Origin: an uncultured Bacilli bacterium
Lineage (GTDB): Bacteria; Bacillota_I; Bacilli_A; RF39; UBA660
DNA: 38,805 nucleotides
Direction: 5' to 3'
Assembly (NCBI GenBank): GCA_947632595.1
Contig: CANRPY010000012.1
Location: 1 to 38,805 of the forward strand
This document shows positions 26,586 through 35,600 of the stretch, piece after piece. Positions within the stretch are counted from its first letter, which is position 1. Each line of letters starts with the position of its first letter. Under the pieces are notes generated by a model. The model did not search any database. It worked only from the letters and a program-made list of their open reading frames with translations, and was not told where the DNA came from. Position numbers and translations under genes: made by a program.

Positions 26586-26915
26586 ATGGCTAATTTGATT
26601 CAGATCGGTGCTATTGATAGTTGTAATGGTTTATTACCATTGGTAAAAGTTATTAAAAAAGGTTTATTTCCTATTGTTCAATTAGGTATTCCAATTTTGT
26701 TAATTTTGCTTGGAACCATTGATTTAGGAAAAGCTGTTATTTCAAGTGATGAAAAAGAAGTTAAAGCTGCACAAAGTAGATTGATTAAAAGATTTATTTA
26801 TGCTGCATTAGTATTCTTTGTTGTAACTCTTGTATCTGTTTTGATGAATGTTGTTTCTCAAGGTGGTGAAGGAGATACTGCAAGTTGGGAAAACTGCTGG
26901 AAAGCAGCTGGTTAA
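26586..26915 (+). CDS. VirB2/TrbC-like small membrane protein (copy 1)
   Basis: Two TM helices flanking ISSDEKEVKAAQSRLIKRFIYAALVFFVVTL; ATG 26586 with AGGAG preferred over GTG 26577. Confidence 0.7.
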   Translation: MANLIQIGAIDSCNGLLPLVKVIKKGLFPIVQLGIPILLILLGTIDLGKAVISSDEKEVKAAQSRLIKRFIYAALVFFVVTLVSVLMNVVSQGGEGDTASWENCWKAAG

Positions 26916-26928
26916 AATTAAGGGAAAA

Positions 26929-26956
26929 GGTAGCAATTTATTGCTATTTTTTTTTT
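26929..26956 (+). terminator. Intrinsic terminator after VirB2-like copy 1
   Basis: TAGCAA-TTTA-TTGCTA + T10. Confidence 0.8.
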
Positions 26957-27001
26957 CATTTGATATACTTAATATGATATAATGTTTACGGAGTGGTTAC
27001 T

Positions 27002-27436
27002 ATGAAAAAAATGTTACTTGTAGGTCTTTTTACGATATTTTCATTCTTTTTCTTTTCAACGCATGCAAGTGCATTGAGTGTTTCTGATGGAATTTTATAT
27101 GCTGTTACTCCTACAACAAATGCAAATTATAATCAAACACAGTCTTGTGATTCTTTATTAGGGGATCCTAATGATGAAAATTCTGTTGCTTGGTTACTTA
27201 ATAAAATATTAACTTATGCTACTATCATTGGTATGATTTTAGTAGTTGTTTTGAGTAGTTTAGATTTCTTAAAAGTAATCGCAAATAGTAGTGATGAGGC
27301 AATGGCTAAGGCTTGTAAGAAACTTGCTTTACGTCTTATTTTTGCTGCCTTATTATTCTTTGTTCCTACTCTTACAGCTACTGCTTTAGATATCTTTAAT
27401 TTGACATCTGATTGTAGTATTATTCAACAGGGATAA
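27002..27436 (+). CDS. VirB2/TrbC-like small membrane protein (copy 2) with signal peptide
   Basis: MKKMLLVGLFTIFSFFFFSTHASA signal; two TM; NSSDEAMAKACKKLALRLIFAALLFFVPTL. Confidence 0.7.
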   Translation: MKKMLLVGLFTIFSFFFFSTHASALSVSDGILYAVTPTTNANYNQTQSCDSLLGDPNDENSVAWLLNKILTYATIIGMILVVVLSSLDFLKVIANSSDEAMAKACKKLALRLIFAALLFFVPTLTATALDIFNLTSDCSIIQQG

Positions 27437-27452
27437 AAAGAGGTGATAGTTT

Positions 27453-29675
27453 ATGGGCGATTCTTATTCTGAATCATCTAATGTCGGACGTGACCTTATT
27501 CGATTGGTTTTTTCTACTTTAGATAGACCTGTTTATTGGTTACTCGGTATTATTTATCAATTATTCTTTAATGTTGCCTCTGCGGATTTATTTAGTAATG
27601 ATACTATTATGAAATTTTATGGCAGAGTTCAAATCATACTTGGCGTTTTTATGATGTTTCAACTCGCCATGACTTTTTTACGTGGAATTGTTGAACCAGA
27701 TAGTTTTTCTAAGGACAAAGGAGGTGGCTCTTTAATTAAAAGAGTTGCTATGTCTTTAATTTTAATTACTGTTTTAATGCCTATTGGGGTAGGTAGTCCT
27801 AGAAATGAATATGAAAAACAAATTAATAATAATGGTTTATTATTTGGTACTTTGTATTCTTTACAACATCGTATTTTAGCAAATAATACTTTAGGTAGAT
27901 TGGTTCTTGGTACAACAGATTCACAGACAACTTATATGGATGGTGGAGATGATAGTGAATTAGAGCAATCTGCTAGAATTTTTACATCTACTGTTTTAAA
28001 AGGATTTTATCGAATTAATCTAGTTCCTGAAGAAGATCGCGTGGATTCCGGAGATAAGGATCCTGCAACTGTCAATGAGAATCGTATGTGTAAAGATATT
28101 GATGATGATATTTTGAATGCTTATACTAGATTAGATGCTGATCCTGGTGAAATTATTGGTATGGTTAACGAGACTTGTGAGGTTGATCATAATTTATTAA
28201 ATTATCTTCCTGTTGTTAATGCATTTGCAGGTAGTAAAAAATATGTTTTCAATTATATGCCTATTGTTTCTACCGTTGTTGGAGTTATCTTTATTTTCAT
28301 TTTATTAAGTTTTACGATAGATGTTGCTGTTCGTGCTGTAAAACTTGCTGTTTTACGTTTAATTGCTCCTATTCCTATTATTGCCTATATGGATCCTAAG
28401 GGTAGTGGAGATGAGTCTTTCAAAGCATGGACTAAGACGTTGTCTTCTACTTATCTTGATTTATTTATTCGTTTAGCGGTTGTTTATTTTGTTATTTTCT
28501 TAATTCAAGATATGATTGTAAATGGTATTGTTATTAATCATGGTACGGGAATTATTGGAGTTTTATCTTTAATTATTATTTGGATTGGATTGTTTATTTT
28601 TGCAAAACAAGCTCCTAAGTTTATTAAAGATGTTCTTGGATTAAAAGGAGAACCTGGAAAATTATTTGGTGGATTTGGACAAATTGCTGCAGCAGCAACT
28701 GTTGGAGCAGGTGCGATTGGTTCTTTCAATGCTTCTAGAAAAGCTAGTAGACTTGCTGATGAATCAAATACGGACCCGAACGTTCATCCTAATTCTATTC
28801 TTAACCGAGGAAAGCATTTGCTTGCTGGTTTTGCTGGAGGAATCTCTGGAGCTGCTACTGGAATGAGTGCTTGGAATAGTGCAAAAGATCATCAGAGTAA
28901 AGCTGTCATGGACGCTATTCAAAAGAGAAATGCAACTGCAATACAACGTGGAGCATCTGGTTCTACTATGTTTGGTCGTATGAGTGCAACTGGTCATAGA
29001 TTATTCCAAGGTGAAGGTGCTACTACATTCGATAGCGACACAAGAAATATTGCTCAGAAGAAAGATATTGAAAAATCTGCAAAAGATTTATTCTCTTACT
29101 TGGAAGGAAAAGGAAAGACTGATGGTGCAGGACAAAGAGTCTCTACTGCTGGAATTGCAGGAATTGCTAAAGATGCCCATGGTAATAATCTTAAAGATGC
29201 CCGTGGTAAAGATGTAGAAGTTAGTGTTCAGGGTTCTTTGAATGAGTACAATCGAAAGAAGGCTGAGGCATTGGCAAATGAACAACGTACAGGAGCTAGA
29301 GCAGACTTTACGATTAAAGATGCTTCAGGGGTTGAGTATACTATTAATGCTCATGATGCTGTTGCAACGAAGATTGAAGAAGAACTTGCTTATGCTGCAG
29401 GTGATTGGTGGGCTCAGACAGATGTTGGTAAAAATGATGCTGGTTATACTCAAAAGCGTGAAACTTATAATGAAGCTATTCGAGGAGCTAAGGATCCTCT
29501 TGCAGAAGCTGGAAAGCCTCCTATGTATGTTCGTTATGAAGAAGATGGATCTGGAATTAGCGTTTCTAAGTTAAAGAAGGCATCCAAAGCTGCAGGTGGA
29601 GAAGCTGTTCGTGCTGAGAGTGATGCAAAATACAAAAGACAACAAGCAAACTACAATGCTACTAAGAAATCATAG
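27453..29675 (+). CDS. VirB6/TrbL-like polytopic T4SS protein with ~300-aa hydrophilic C-terminal tail
   Basis: Multiple TM segments; LAVLRLIAPIPIIAYMDPKGSGDESFKAWTKTLSSTYLDLFIRLAVVYFVIFLI typical of Gram-positive VirB6-like proteins. Confidence 0.82.
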   Translation: MGDSYSESSNVGRDLIRLVFSTLDRPVYWLLGIIYQLFFNVASADLFSNDTIMKFYGRVQIILGVFMMFQLAMTFLRGIVEPDSFSKDKGGGSLIKRVAMSLILITVLMPIGVGSPRNEYEKQINNNGLLFGTLYSLQHRILANNTLGRLVLGTTDSQTTYMDGGDDSELEQSARIFTSTVLKGFYRINLVPEEDRVDSGDKDPATVNENRMCKDIDDDILNAYTRLDADPGEIIGMVNETCEVDHNLLNYLPVVNAFAGSKKYVFNYMPIVSTVVGVIFIFILLSFTIDVAVRAVKLAVLRLIAPIPIIAYMDPKGSGDESFKAWTKTLSSTYLDLFIRLAVVYFVIFLIQDMIVNGIVINHGTGIIGVLSLIIIWIGLFIFAKQAPKFIKDVLGLKGEPGKLFGGFGQIAAAATVGAGAIGSFNASRKASRLADESNTDPNVHPNSILNRGKHLLAGFAGGISGAATGMSAWNSAKDHQSKAVMDAIQKRNATAIQRGASGSTMFGRMSATGHRLFQGEGATTFDSDTRNIAQKKDIEKSAKDLFSYLEGKGKTDGAGQRVSTAGIAGIAKDAHGNNLKDARGKDVEVSVQGSLNEYNRKKAEALANEQRTGARADFTIKDASGVEYTINAHDAVATKIEEELAYAAGDWWAQTDVGKNDAGYTQKRETYNEAIRGAKDPLAEAGKPPMYVRYEEDGSGISVSKLKKASKAAGGEAVRAESDAKYKRQQANYNATKKS

Positions 29676-29695
29676 AATAAAGGTGTGTGATACTT

Positions 29696-30028
29696 GTGTA
29701 TGATAATTATTTAATTCCTGCTAATACAAAGAGAGGTCAATTAATTCTTGGATTATTTCGACCTTTCGATTTGTACTTATTTGGAGGAGGAGTACTTGTA
29801 ACGTTTATCTTACTTGCTTTCCTTCCTTTGAGTAGTACGATTGTTGTGATATTTGCCTTGAGTCCGGCACTGGTTACAGGATTTCTTGTTATGCCTGTAC
29901 CTTATTATCACAATATGTTAACGGTTATTATGGAAGCATATGATTTTTTAACAAATCGACAAAAATATCGATGGAAAGGTTGGTGTTATCGAAATGTCAT
30001 CATCAAAAAAAGAACAAGGCGTAAGTAG
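29696..30028 (+). CDS. PrgI/VirB3-like membrane protein
   Basis: Two TM helices; IPANTKRGQLILGLFRPFDLYLFGGGV; C-terminal YRWKGWCYRN; immediately upstream of VirB4 genes. GTG 29696 or 29687 start uncertain. Confidence 0.75.
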   Translation: MYDNYLIPANTKRGQLILGLFRPFDLYLFGGGVLVTFILLAFLPLSSTIVVIFALSPALVTGFLVMPVPYYHNMLTVIMEAYDFLTNRQKYRWKGWCYRNVIIKKRTRRK

Positions 30029-30557
30029 TGGTTTTACAGAAGATTGGCTTCCTGTAAGATCCATTCAAAGTAATATGATTATTACTAGAGATAATCATAA
30101 AATTAGTGGTGTTAAAATTACTCCTCGTAATATTTTTATCTTAGACCCTGATTTACAAAATAATATTTTGATAGCACTTAGGAATTTTTATAATACCATT
30201 GATTTTGAATTTTGGTTAGTTGTTGCAGATAGACCTGTTGATATTTCTGTATACATGTCTCAGATGCAATTACTTCTTAATGAGACAAGTTCTCCTGCTA
30301 TACGTAAACTTATTTTACAAGATATTGATAAGGGAGAGACTTTTATTCGTAATAATGTTGTTGATACAGAATATTATTTCTTATTTAAAACACCAGATGT
30401 TGATTTATTACAAAAAAGAGTTCGTCAAATGATTAATGGTTTAGCAACTTGTGGATTAAATGCCTCTATGGTAAGTAATTCTGATTTGCGACTTATCTTA
30501 GATAACTTTTTAAATGGGGGAAATACTACGGAGTTTGGAACGGTGATGCCAGTATGA
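29994..30557 (+). CDS. VirB4 N-terminal-domain-like protein (TrsD/TraC-like)
   Basis: DWLPVRSIQSNMIITRDNHKISGVKITPRNIFILDPDLQNNI; ends in ATGA overlap with VirB4 ATPase ORF. Confidence 0.75.
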   Translation: MSSSKKEQGVSSGFTEDWLPVRSIQSNMIITRDNHKISGVKITPRNIFILDPDLQNNILIALRNFYNTIDFEFWLVVADRPVDISVYMSQMQLLLNETSSPAIRKLILQDIDKGETFIRNNVVDTEYYFLFKTPDVDLLQKRVRQMINGLATCGLNASMVSNSDLRLILDNFLNGGNTTEFGTVMPV

Positions 30558-32344
30558 GTACAGGACTTAGAAGTCAGTTAGCTCCTAAAGGACTACATTT
30601 TAATGCTAGTGATTTCTTCATTAGCGATAAATATGCTACGATTCTTACGGTAGTTTCTTACCCAAAATATATTGCTCCAGGGTATTTGTCTACTTTGACA
30701 AATATGTCTGGTATTAAAGTTGTTATTAAACATATTCCTGTTCCTTTTGGAGATATGCAGAAGATGTTAAATAAACAAGTTGCAGAATTAAAACAAAAAT
30801 ATGAGGATGAAAGAGATCAAACAACAAAAGAGAGAATCCGTCAGGATGCTGAAAGTTTGGAATACTTTATTTCTATGCTTGCTGGTAGTCAAGCTCGTAT
30901 CTTTGATTTTCAAATGCATATTATGATTACTGCTGATACAAAGGAAGATTTGGAATTGAAGAAATTGAATGTTAAAAATTATTTGGATGCTATGGAATTA
31001 AAAGCTATTTCTTTACGTTTTGAACAAGAAAAAGTTTTAAAATCTATTTTACCAGTATTTCCTCCTCAGGATATTGAACAAAGAATTGGTACTCCAATTC
31101 CTTCTGTTACTATTGCTGCTATGTATCCTTTTATTTTTGATAGTATTAAAGATCCAGGATTATCTACTTTACTTGGTGTAGATTTCTCTGGAGGAGTTAT
31201 TTTATTTAATCAATTTTTATATAAGATTCGTAAAGAAAATAATCGAAATAATGCTAATATGATTATTCTTGGTACTTCAGGATCTGGTAAATCTACTGCT
31301 GCTAAGTTATTGCTTCGTACTCATATTCGTAATGGATGTCAATTGGTTATTATTGATCCAGAAGATGAGTTTAGAGATTTAACAACGGCTTATGGTGGAG
31401 ATTCTGTTGATATTGGTAAAGGTGGAGAATTTGGACTTATTAATCCACTTGAAATTGTTATTGATGCGGATGAAGAAGAGATTAAACAAGGACTTGGTTA
31501 TACTGTTCTTACTCGTACTTTACAATTTTTAAAGGCCTTTATGAAATATTATGATCCTTCTATTGAAGAAGATGTTTTAACGATGTTTTCTGAAATTGTA
31601 CAAGATACTTATCGTAGATTTGGTATTGATTTTAATACGGATTTTTCTAAATATACTTCTCAAGATTATCCTACATTTTCAGATGTATATGCTACGATTA
31701 AGGGTAGACTTATGTCTATGACAGAACATACTCAAGAAAGAGATATTATGGAGAGACTGGAATTAAAGGTTCGTCCTATTACAAAAGAGTTGAAGTTCTA
31801 TTTTGATGGACATACTACGATTCGTAGAGATAGTGATTTTATGGTATTTAATATTAAGGAACTTATGAATAGTGATTCTACGATTAAAAATGCTTTGTTC
31901 TTTAATGTATTAAAATATGCTTGGGGTCTTTGTTTAGACTATAATGTTGATACTGTTCTTATGGTAGATGAGGCTCATGTTTTACTTGGAGATAATAATG
32001 CTTTGGGTGCTGATTTCTTAGCACAAGTTCAAAGACGTGCTCGTAAGTATAATACTGGTACGGTTATTATTACTCAACAACCTAGTGATTTTTCTGATCC
32101 TGCTGTTATTACTCAAGGAAAAGCTATTTTTGATAACTCTTCTTACTATTTAATTATGGGACTTAGAAAACAAGCTGTTGAAGATTTAGCTTTATTAATT
32201 GATTTAAATGAGAGTGAAAAGGAGAGTATTAAACGTTATTCTCAAGGAGAAGCGTTATTCGTTTGTGGAAACAGGCGTATGAGAATTAATATTGCTGTTA
32301 CACAAGAAGAATTAGATTCCTTTGGTAGTGGTGGAGGATTCTAA
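30554..32344 (+). CDS. VirB4/TraE-family T4SS ATPase
   Basis: Walker A LGTSGSGKSTAAK; VIIDPEDEFRDL; Walker B VLMVDEAHVLLGD; RRARKYNTGTVIITQQPSDF. Confidence 0.93.
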   Translation: MSTGLRSQLAPKGLHFNASDFFISDKYATILTVVSYPKYIAPGYLSTLTNMSGIKVVIKHIPVPFGDMQKMLNKQVAELKQKYEDERDQTTKERIRQDAESLEYFISMLAGSQARIFDFQMHIMITADTKEDLELKKLNVKNYLDAMELKAISLRFEQEKVLKSILPVFPPQDIEQRIGTPIPSVTIAAMYPFIFDSIKDPGLSTLLGVDFSGGVILFNQFLYKIRKENNRNNANMIILGTSGSGKSTAAKLLLRTHIRNGCQLVIIDPEDEFRDLTTAYGGDSVDIGKGGEFGLINPLEIVIDADEEEIKQGLGYTVLTRTLQFLKAFMKYYDPSIEEDVLTMFSEIVQDTYRRFGIDFNTDFSKYTSQDYPTFSDVYATIKGRLMSMTEHTQERDIMERLELKVRPITKELKFYFDGHTTIRRDSDFMVFNIKELMNSDSTIKNALFFNVLKYAWGLCLDYNVDTVLMVDEAHVLLGDNNALGADFLAQVQRRARKYNTGTVIITQQPSDFSDPAVITQGKAIFDNSSYYLIMGLRKQAVEDLALLIDLNESEKESIKRYSQGEALFVCGNRRMRINIAVTQEELDSFGSGGGF

Positions 32345-32372
32345 AATTATAAGAAGTTAGGTGGTGGTAGCA

Positions 32373-34757
32373 ATGGCATATCAAGCAAATCGTGGAGGTA
32401 GTGATTCTTCAGATGTGAATCCTAATAGTGTCTACGAACAAAAAAAAGCAGAAGATGCAAGAAGTACTCAAAATAATGCCAATAATCTTAGAAATGCTGC
32501 TGATGTTGCCATGGCTTCTAAAAATCCATATGCAATGGCTGCTGGTGCTGCTGTTAAGGTCGCTGATAAAGTTACTGGAGGTAAAAGTACAGAAGCTTTA
32601 GGAAAGGCTCTTACTAGAGCTAATAAAGTCATGCCAGGTGGAAAAAAACTTCAAAAGGCATCTAATAAATTAAATGAAAGTGGTGCTAGTGATAAAATAG
32701 GAAAAGCTGCTTCTATGGCAAATGGTGCTAAAGGAGGAGCTCCCGGTGCTCCAGGTGGTGTTCCAGGCGCTGCTCCCGGTGCTGCAGGTGCTACTGCAGG
32801 GCCAAAACCTAGTGGAGGTGCTGCTTCTACTCCAGGGGGAGCAGGTAATGGTGCAAAAACAGGAGGAGGACAATCTAGTTCTCTTCCTTCTTCTAGTGGA
32901 GAAAGTTCCGCTGGAAGAAAAAAATCTTCTTCTGATTCTTCCAAGGATGGTGAACAAGAGAAAAAAGGTGGAGGACTAGGTAGTTTTCTTGCTAAACAGA
33001 TGATTGTTACTGTTGTTTTTTCTGTTATGCCTTTTCTTCTTATTATCTTACTTTTTATTCTTGTTATTTCTATGGTTACGGGAATTTTTGGTGACTATGA
33101 AGATGCTTTTGGAATGAGTTCCACTTTGGGTGAAGAGACTGGTGGGCTTTACTTTAATGCTTCTAGTCCCGAACAACAAGAATTTTATGACCGAATTAAT
33201 GATGTTAAACTATCTTATGTTGCACAAGGAAGAAGTTTTGATGCAATGATGATTGTTGGTATTTATCATGCTTTAAAAGCTAATGGGGTAGATATTCAAT
33301 ATGATGATGTTACTACTTCTGTTATTCGTAGATGGGCGAATGCAATGTTTGATGGAAATTATTATAATGAAGAATTTTTTCGAGATCATTTAATTCATGA
33401 TATTTTTCCTTCTTATTTACCAGGAAAATCAGAAAACTACTATAAAGAAATGGCAGATGAAGTATTTGATTATTTGGAGAGATATTATAACTTAATTGGT
33501 AAAGAGTCTTTTGGTTCTAGTTGTTCTTCTATTGGTAGTTGTTCTTATAATATTAAAGGTTTTTCTATTAATGGAAAGAATGTTATTAAAAATATGCAGA
33601 TTCGGGATTTAAAAGTTCGTTTAATGGAATGTGGTAGTCCTTATGGAAATGGTAGCTATACTAAACCAATTGATCAGGATCTTGTTAATTTTGAAGATTA
33701 TGTTGCGGGAGTTGCTTATGCGGAAGTTGGACCTAGTGCTTCGGATGAAGTTTTGAAGGCACAAATGGTTGCTGCTCGTAGTTTTGCTCTTGCTAGACCT
33801 ACGGCTATGGGAAATGCTGCGGGTAAGAAGTTAGCTGAAGAAAATGGACAGTGGGTTTTACAAATCTCTTCTTGTGTTGCGGATCAAGTCTTTTGTAATA
33901 TTGATCAAGGATGCTCTTTCATGGGTGGAGGAGATGGACAAGGTGGTATTTGTAGAAGTGGTAAGGTAGCTGGTGCTGTTCGAACTAGGGATCCTTTACC
34001 TGCTGATCATGCGATTCGTCGTGCTGCTGCTGAGACTCAGGGAGAGGTTTTGGTCAATAATCAGGGTTATATTGTTAGTCCTTCTTATACAAGTACTACT
34101 CAAAACAAATGGGCTTCTCTTGCTTCTCAGGGATATAATTATAAACAGATTTTAATTCAAACTTATAATCAAGGTTCTGCTAATTTTGGGGTTACTGATA
34201 TTCAGAAATTTACTTGTAATAGTGATGGCTCTTCTAGTTGTATTTCAACAGGAGAATTCTCAAAATGGATGCAAGGGGCTCCTGAATGGGGTAGTGTACC
34301 AATGGGATCTAGTGGAAAGACGATTTCTCAGATTGGATGTTTGGTTACTTCAGTTTCTATGTTAATTGCGAAGAGTGGAGTTCCTGTTAATATTAATCCA
34401 TTTAATCCAGGTGCTTTTGTTCAGTACTTAAATTCTCATGGTGGATTTGCTTCTGGTGGAAACTTTGTATGGGGAGCTGCTTCTCAAGTTGCACCATCTT
34501 TCCATTATCAAGGACAAATTTCTCTTGCTGGTATGAATCGAGCACAAAAATTGACAAAAATTAAGGAAATTGTTAGTCAAAATGGAGTATATGCTGTTGT
34601 AGAAGTAAAAGGTAATACTGGACAACACTGGGTTGCGATTGATAGTGTTACCGATTCTACTATTAATATGATGGATCCTGCTTCAGAATCTACTGATATG
34701 TGGAGTCAGTATAATTGGGCAAATACTTCCACAATTGCATATTATAGGGTTGGATAG
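32373..34757 (+). CDS. Membrane-anchored cell-wall hydrolase: Gly/Ala/Pro-rich cytosolic linker, TM, SpoIID-like and C39-like peptidase domains
   Basis: TM KQMIVTVVFSVMPFLLIILLFILVISMVTGIFG; SpoIID-like FEDYVAGVAYAEVGPSASDEVLKAQMVAARSFAL; C39-like TISQIGCLVTSVSMLIAKSG...GQHWVAIDSV...MMDPAS. Confidence 0.8.
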   Translation: MAYQANRGGSDSSDVNPNSVYEQKKAEDARSTQNNANNLRNAADVAMASKNPYAMAAGAAVKVADKVTGGKSTEALGKALTRANKVMPGGKKLQKASNKLNESGASDKIGKAASMANGAKGGAPGAPGGVPGAAPGAAGATAGPKPSGGAASTPGGAGNGAKTGGGQSSSLPSSSGESSAGRKKSSSDSSKDGEQEKKGGGLGSFLAKQMIVTVVFSVMPFLLIILLFILVISMVTGIFGDYEDAFGMSSTLGEETGGLYFNASSPEQQEFYDRINDVKLSYVAQGRSFDAMMIVGIYHALKANGVDIQYDDVTTSVIRRWANAMFDGNYYNEEFFRDHLIHDIFPSYLPGKSENYYKEMADEVFDYLERYYNLIGKESFGSSCSSIGSCSYNIKGFSINGKNVIKNMQIRDLKVRLMECGSPYGNGSYTKPIDQDLVNFEDYVAGVAYAEVGPSASDEVLKAQMVAARSFALARPTAMGNAAGKKLAEENGQWVLQISSCVADQVFCNIDQGCSFMGGGDGQGGICRSGKVAGAVRTRDPLPADHAIRRAAAETQGEVLVNNQGYIVSPSYTSTTQNKWASLASQGYNYKQILIQTYNQGSANFGVTDIQKFTCNSDGSSSCISTGEFSKWMQGAPEWGSVPMGSSGKTISQIGCLVTSVSMLIAKSGVPVNINPFNPGAFVQYLNSHGGFASGGNFVWGAASQVAPSFHYQGQISLAGMNRAQKLTKIKEIVSQNGVYAVVEVKGNTGQHWVAIDSVTDSTINMMDPASESTDMWSQYNWANTSTIAYYRVG

Positions 34758-34765
34758 GTGATGGT

Positions 34766-35545
34766 ATGCCAAGTAAAAAAGTATATATTGTATTATTTGT
34801 TATTTTGATTGTTTTCTTTCTTGTTATGTTTGGATTCTTTGGAATTGAAAACATTCAACAAGATCAGTATGCTTCTACTTTGATTGTTGGAAATCAAACG
34901 ACATGGACTTATCAAAATCATAAATGGGTTTATCTTAGAAATCATATTTCAATGGAACAATTTAATTGGTCCAAGTTCCATGTCTTTGAAAACAATCAAG
35001 AAGTTGGAGAATATCTCTTATGGCATGATGATAAGTGGTATGTTTTTGATGCTCGTAAAAGTGCAGTTTCTTTTACTGGAAAACTTCTTTCTTATCAGGC
35101 AAATTATGAAATGAAAGTTTTACCTTTTGAAGAAGAGGAAGTCAAAGATTTTACTTATGTAAAAAAAGTATTAACGGATCATCAATTGAGTACTAGTAGT
35201 CAATTTTCTTCTATTTATTCGGTATCTATTGATTTTGATCAGGATTCTGTTGTAGAAGACTTTTATATTCTTAGCAATGCATTTGCTTTGGATTTTGATC
35301 CGGATACTACTTTTTCTATTGCTTTTATGGTTAAAAATGATACTATCTATTATCTTTATGAGGATATTAGTTCTCATGCGGGATACAATGCTTGTAAACC
35401 CTATTATCATTCTTTTGTAGATACGGATCATGATGGTGTTTATGAAGTTATTTTAGCATGTGGAAAGTATAGTGCAGATGAGGAACTTGATTTGTTATAT
35501 ACATTTCAAGAGAATGCTTTTAAATTGTTAATTTCTAATCAGTAA
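34766..35545 (+). CDS. Single-pass exported protein of unknown function
   Basis: N-terminal TM; acidic IDFDQDSVVEDFYIL and VDTDHDGVYEVILACG segments resembling Ca-binding DxDxD loops. Confidence 0.7.
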   Translation: MPSKKVYIVLFVILIVFFLVMFGFFGIENIQQDQYASTLIVGNQTTWTYQNHKWVYLRNHISMEQFNWSKFHVFENNQEVGEYLLWHDDKWYVFDARKSAVSFTGKLLSYQANYEMKVLPFEEEEVKDFTYVKKVLTDHQLSTSSQFSSIYSVSIDFDQDSVVEDFYILSNAFALDFDPDTTFSIAFMVKNDTIYYLYEDISSHAGYNACKPYYHSFVDTDHDGVYEVILACGKYSADEELDLLYTFQENAFKLLISNQ

Positions 35546-35548
35546 TTA

Positions 35549-35577
35549 ATGACAGGTTGAAAAAATTACGATATAAT
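35549..35577 (+). promoter_or_regulatory. Putative promoter of coupling-protein gene
   Basis: ATGACA -17 bp- TATAAT. Confidence 0.45.
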
Positions 35578-35600
35578 AAGGGAAGAAGGGAAGTCGTATT

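Noticed and set aside
26960-26983. TTGATA...TATAAT promoter for VirB2-like copy 2
   Set aside because: Spacer only 12 bp; -10 is good but no convincing -35, so not listed as a feature.
28538-29574. Alternative-frame ORFs in the VirB6-like tail
   Set aside because: Overlap the long supported CDS; no RBS or domain.
32730-32870. Collagen-like GXY domain
   Set aside because: Gly spacing is not a sustained triplet repeat and the segment is predicted cytosolic before the TM, so it is treated as a low-complexity linker.
32651-32957. Two overlapping minus-strand ORFs (97 and 95 aa) and an 85-aa + frame ORF
   Set aside because: Lie opposite or out of frame with the GC-rich Gly/Ala/Pro linker of the hydrolase gene; composition is an artefact of the repeat and there is no RBS support.
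35557-35577. TTGAAA...TATAAT promoter before VirD4-like gene
   Set aside because: Spacer only 9 bp; the ATGACA-17-TATAAT alternative was listed instead at low confidence.
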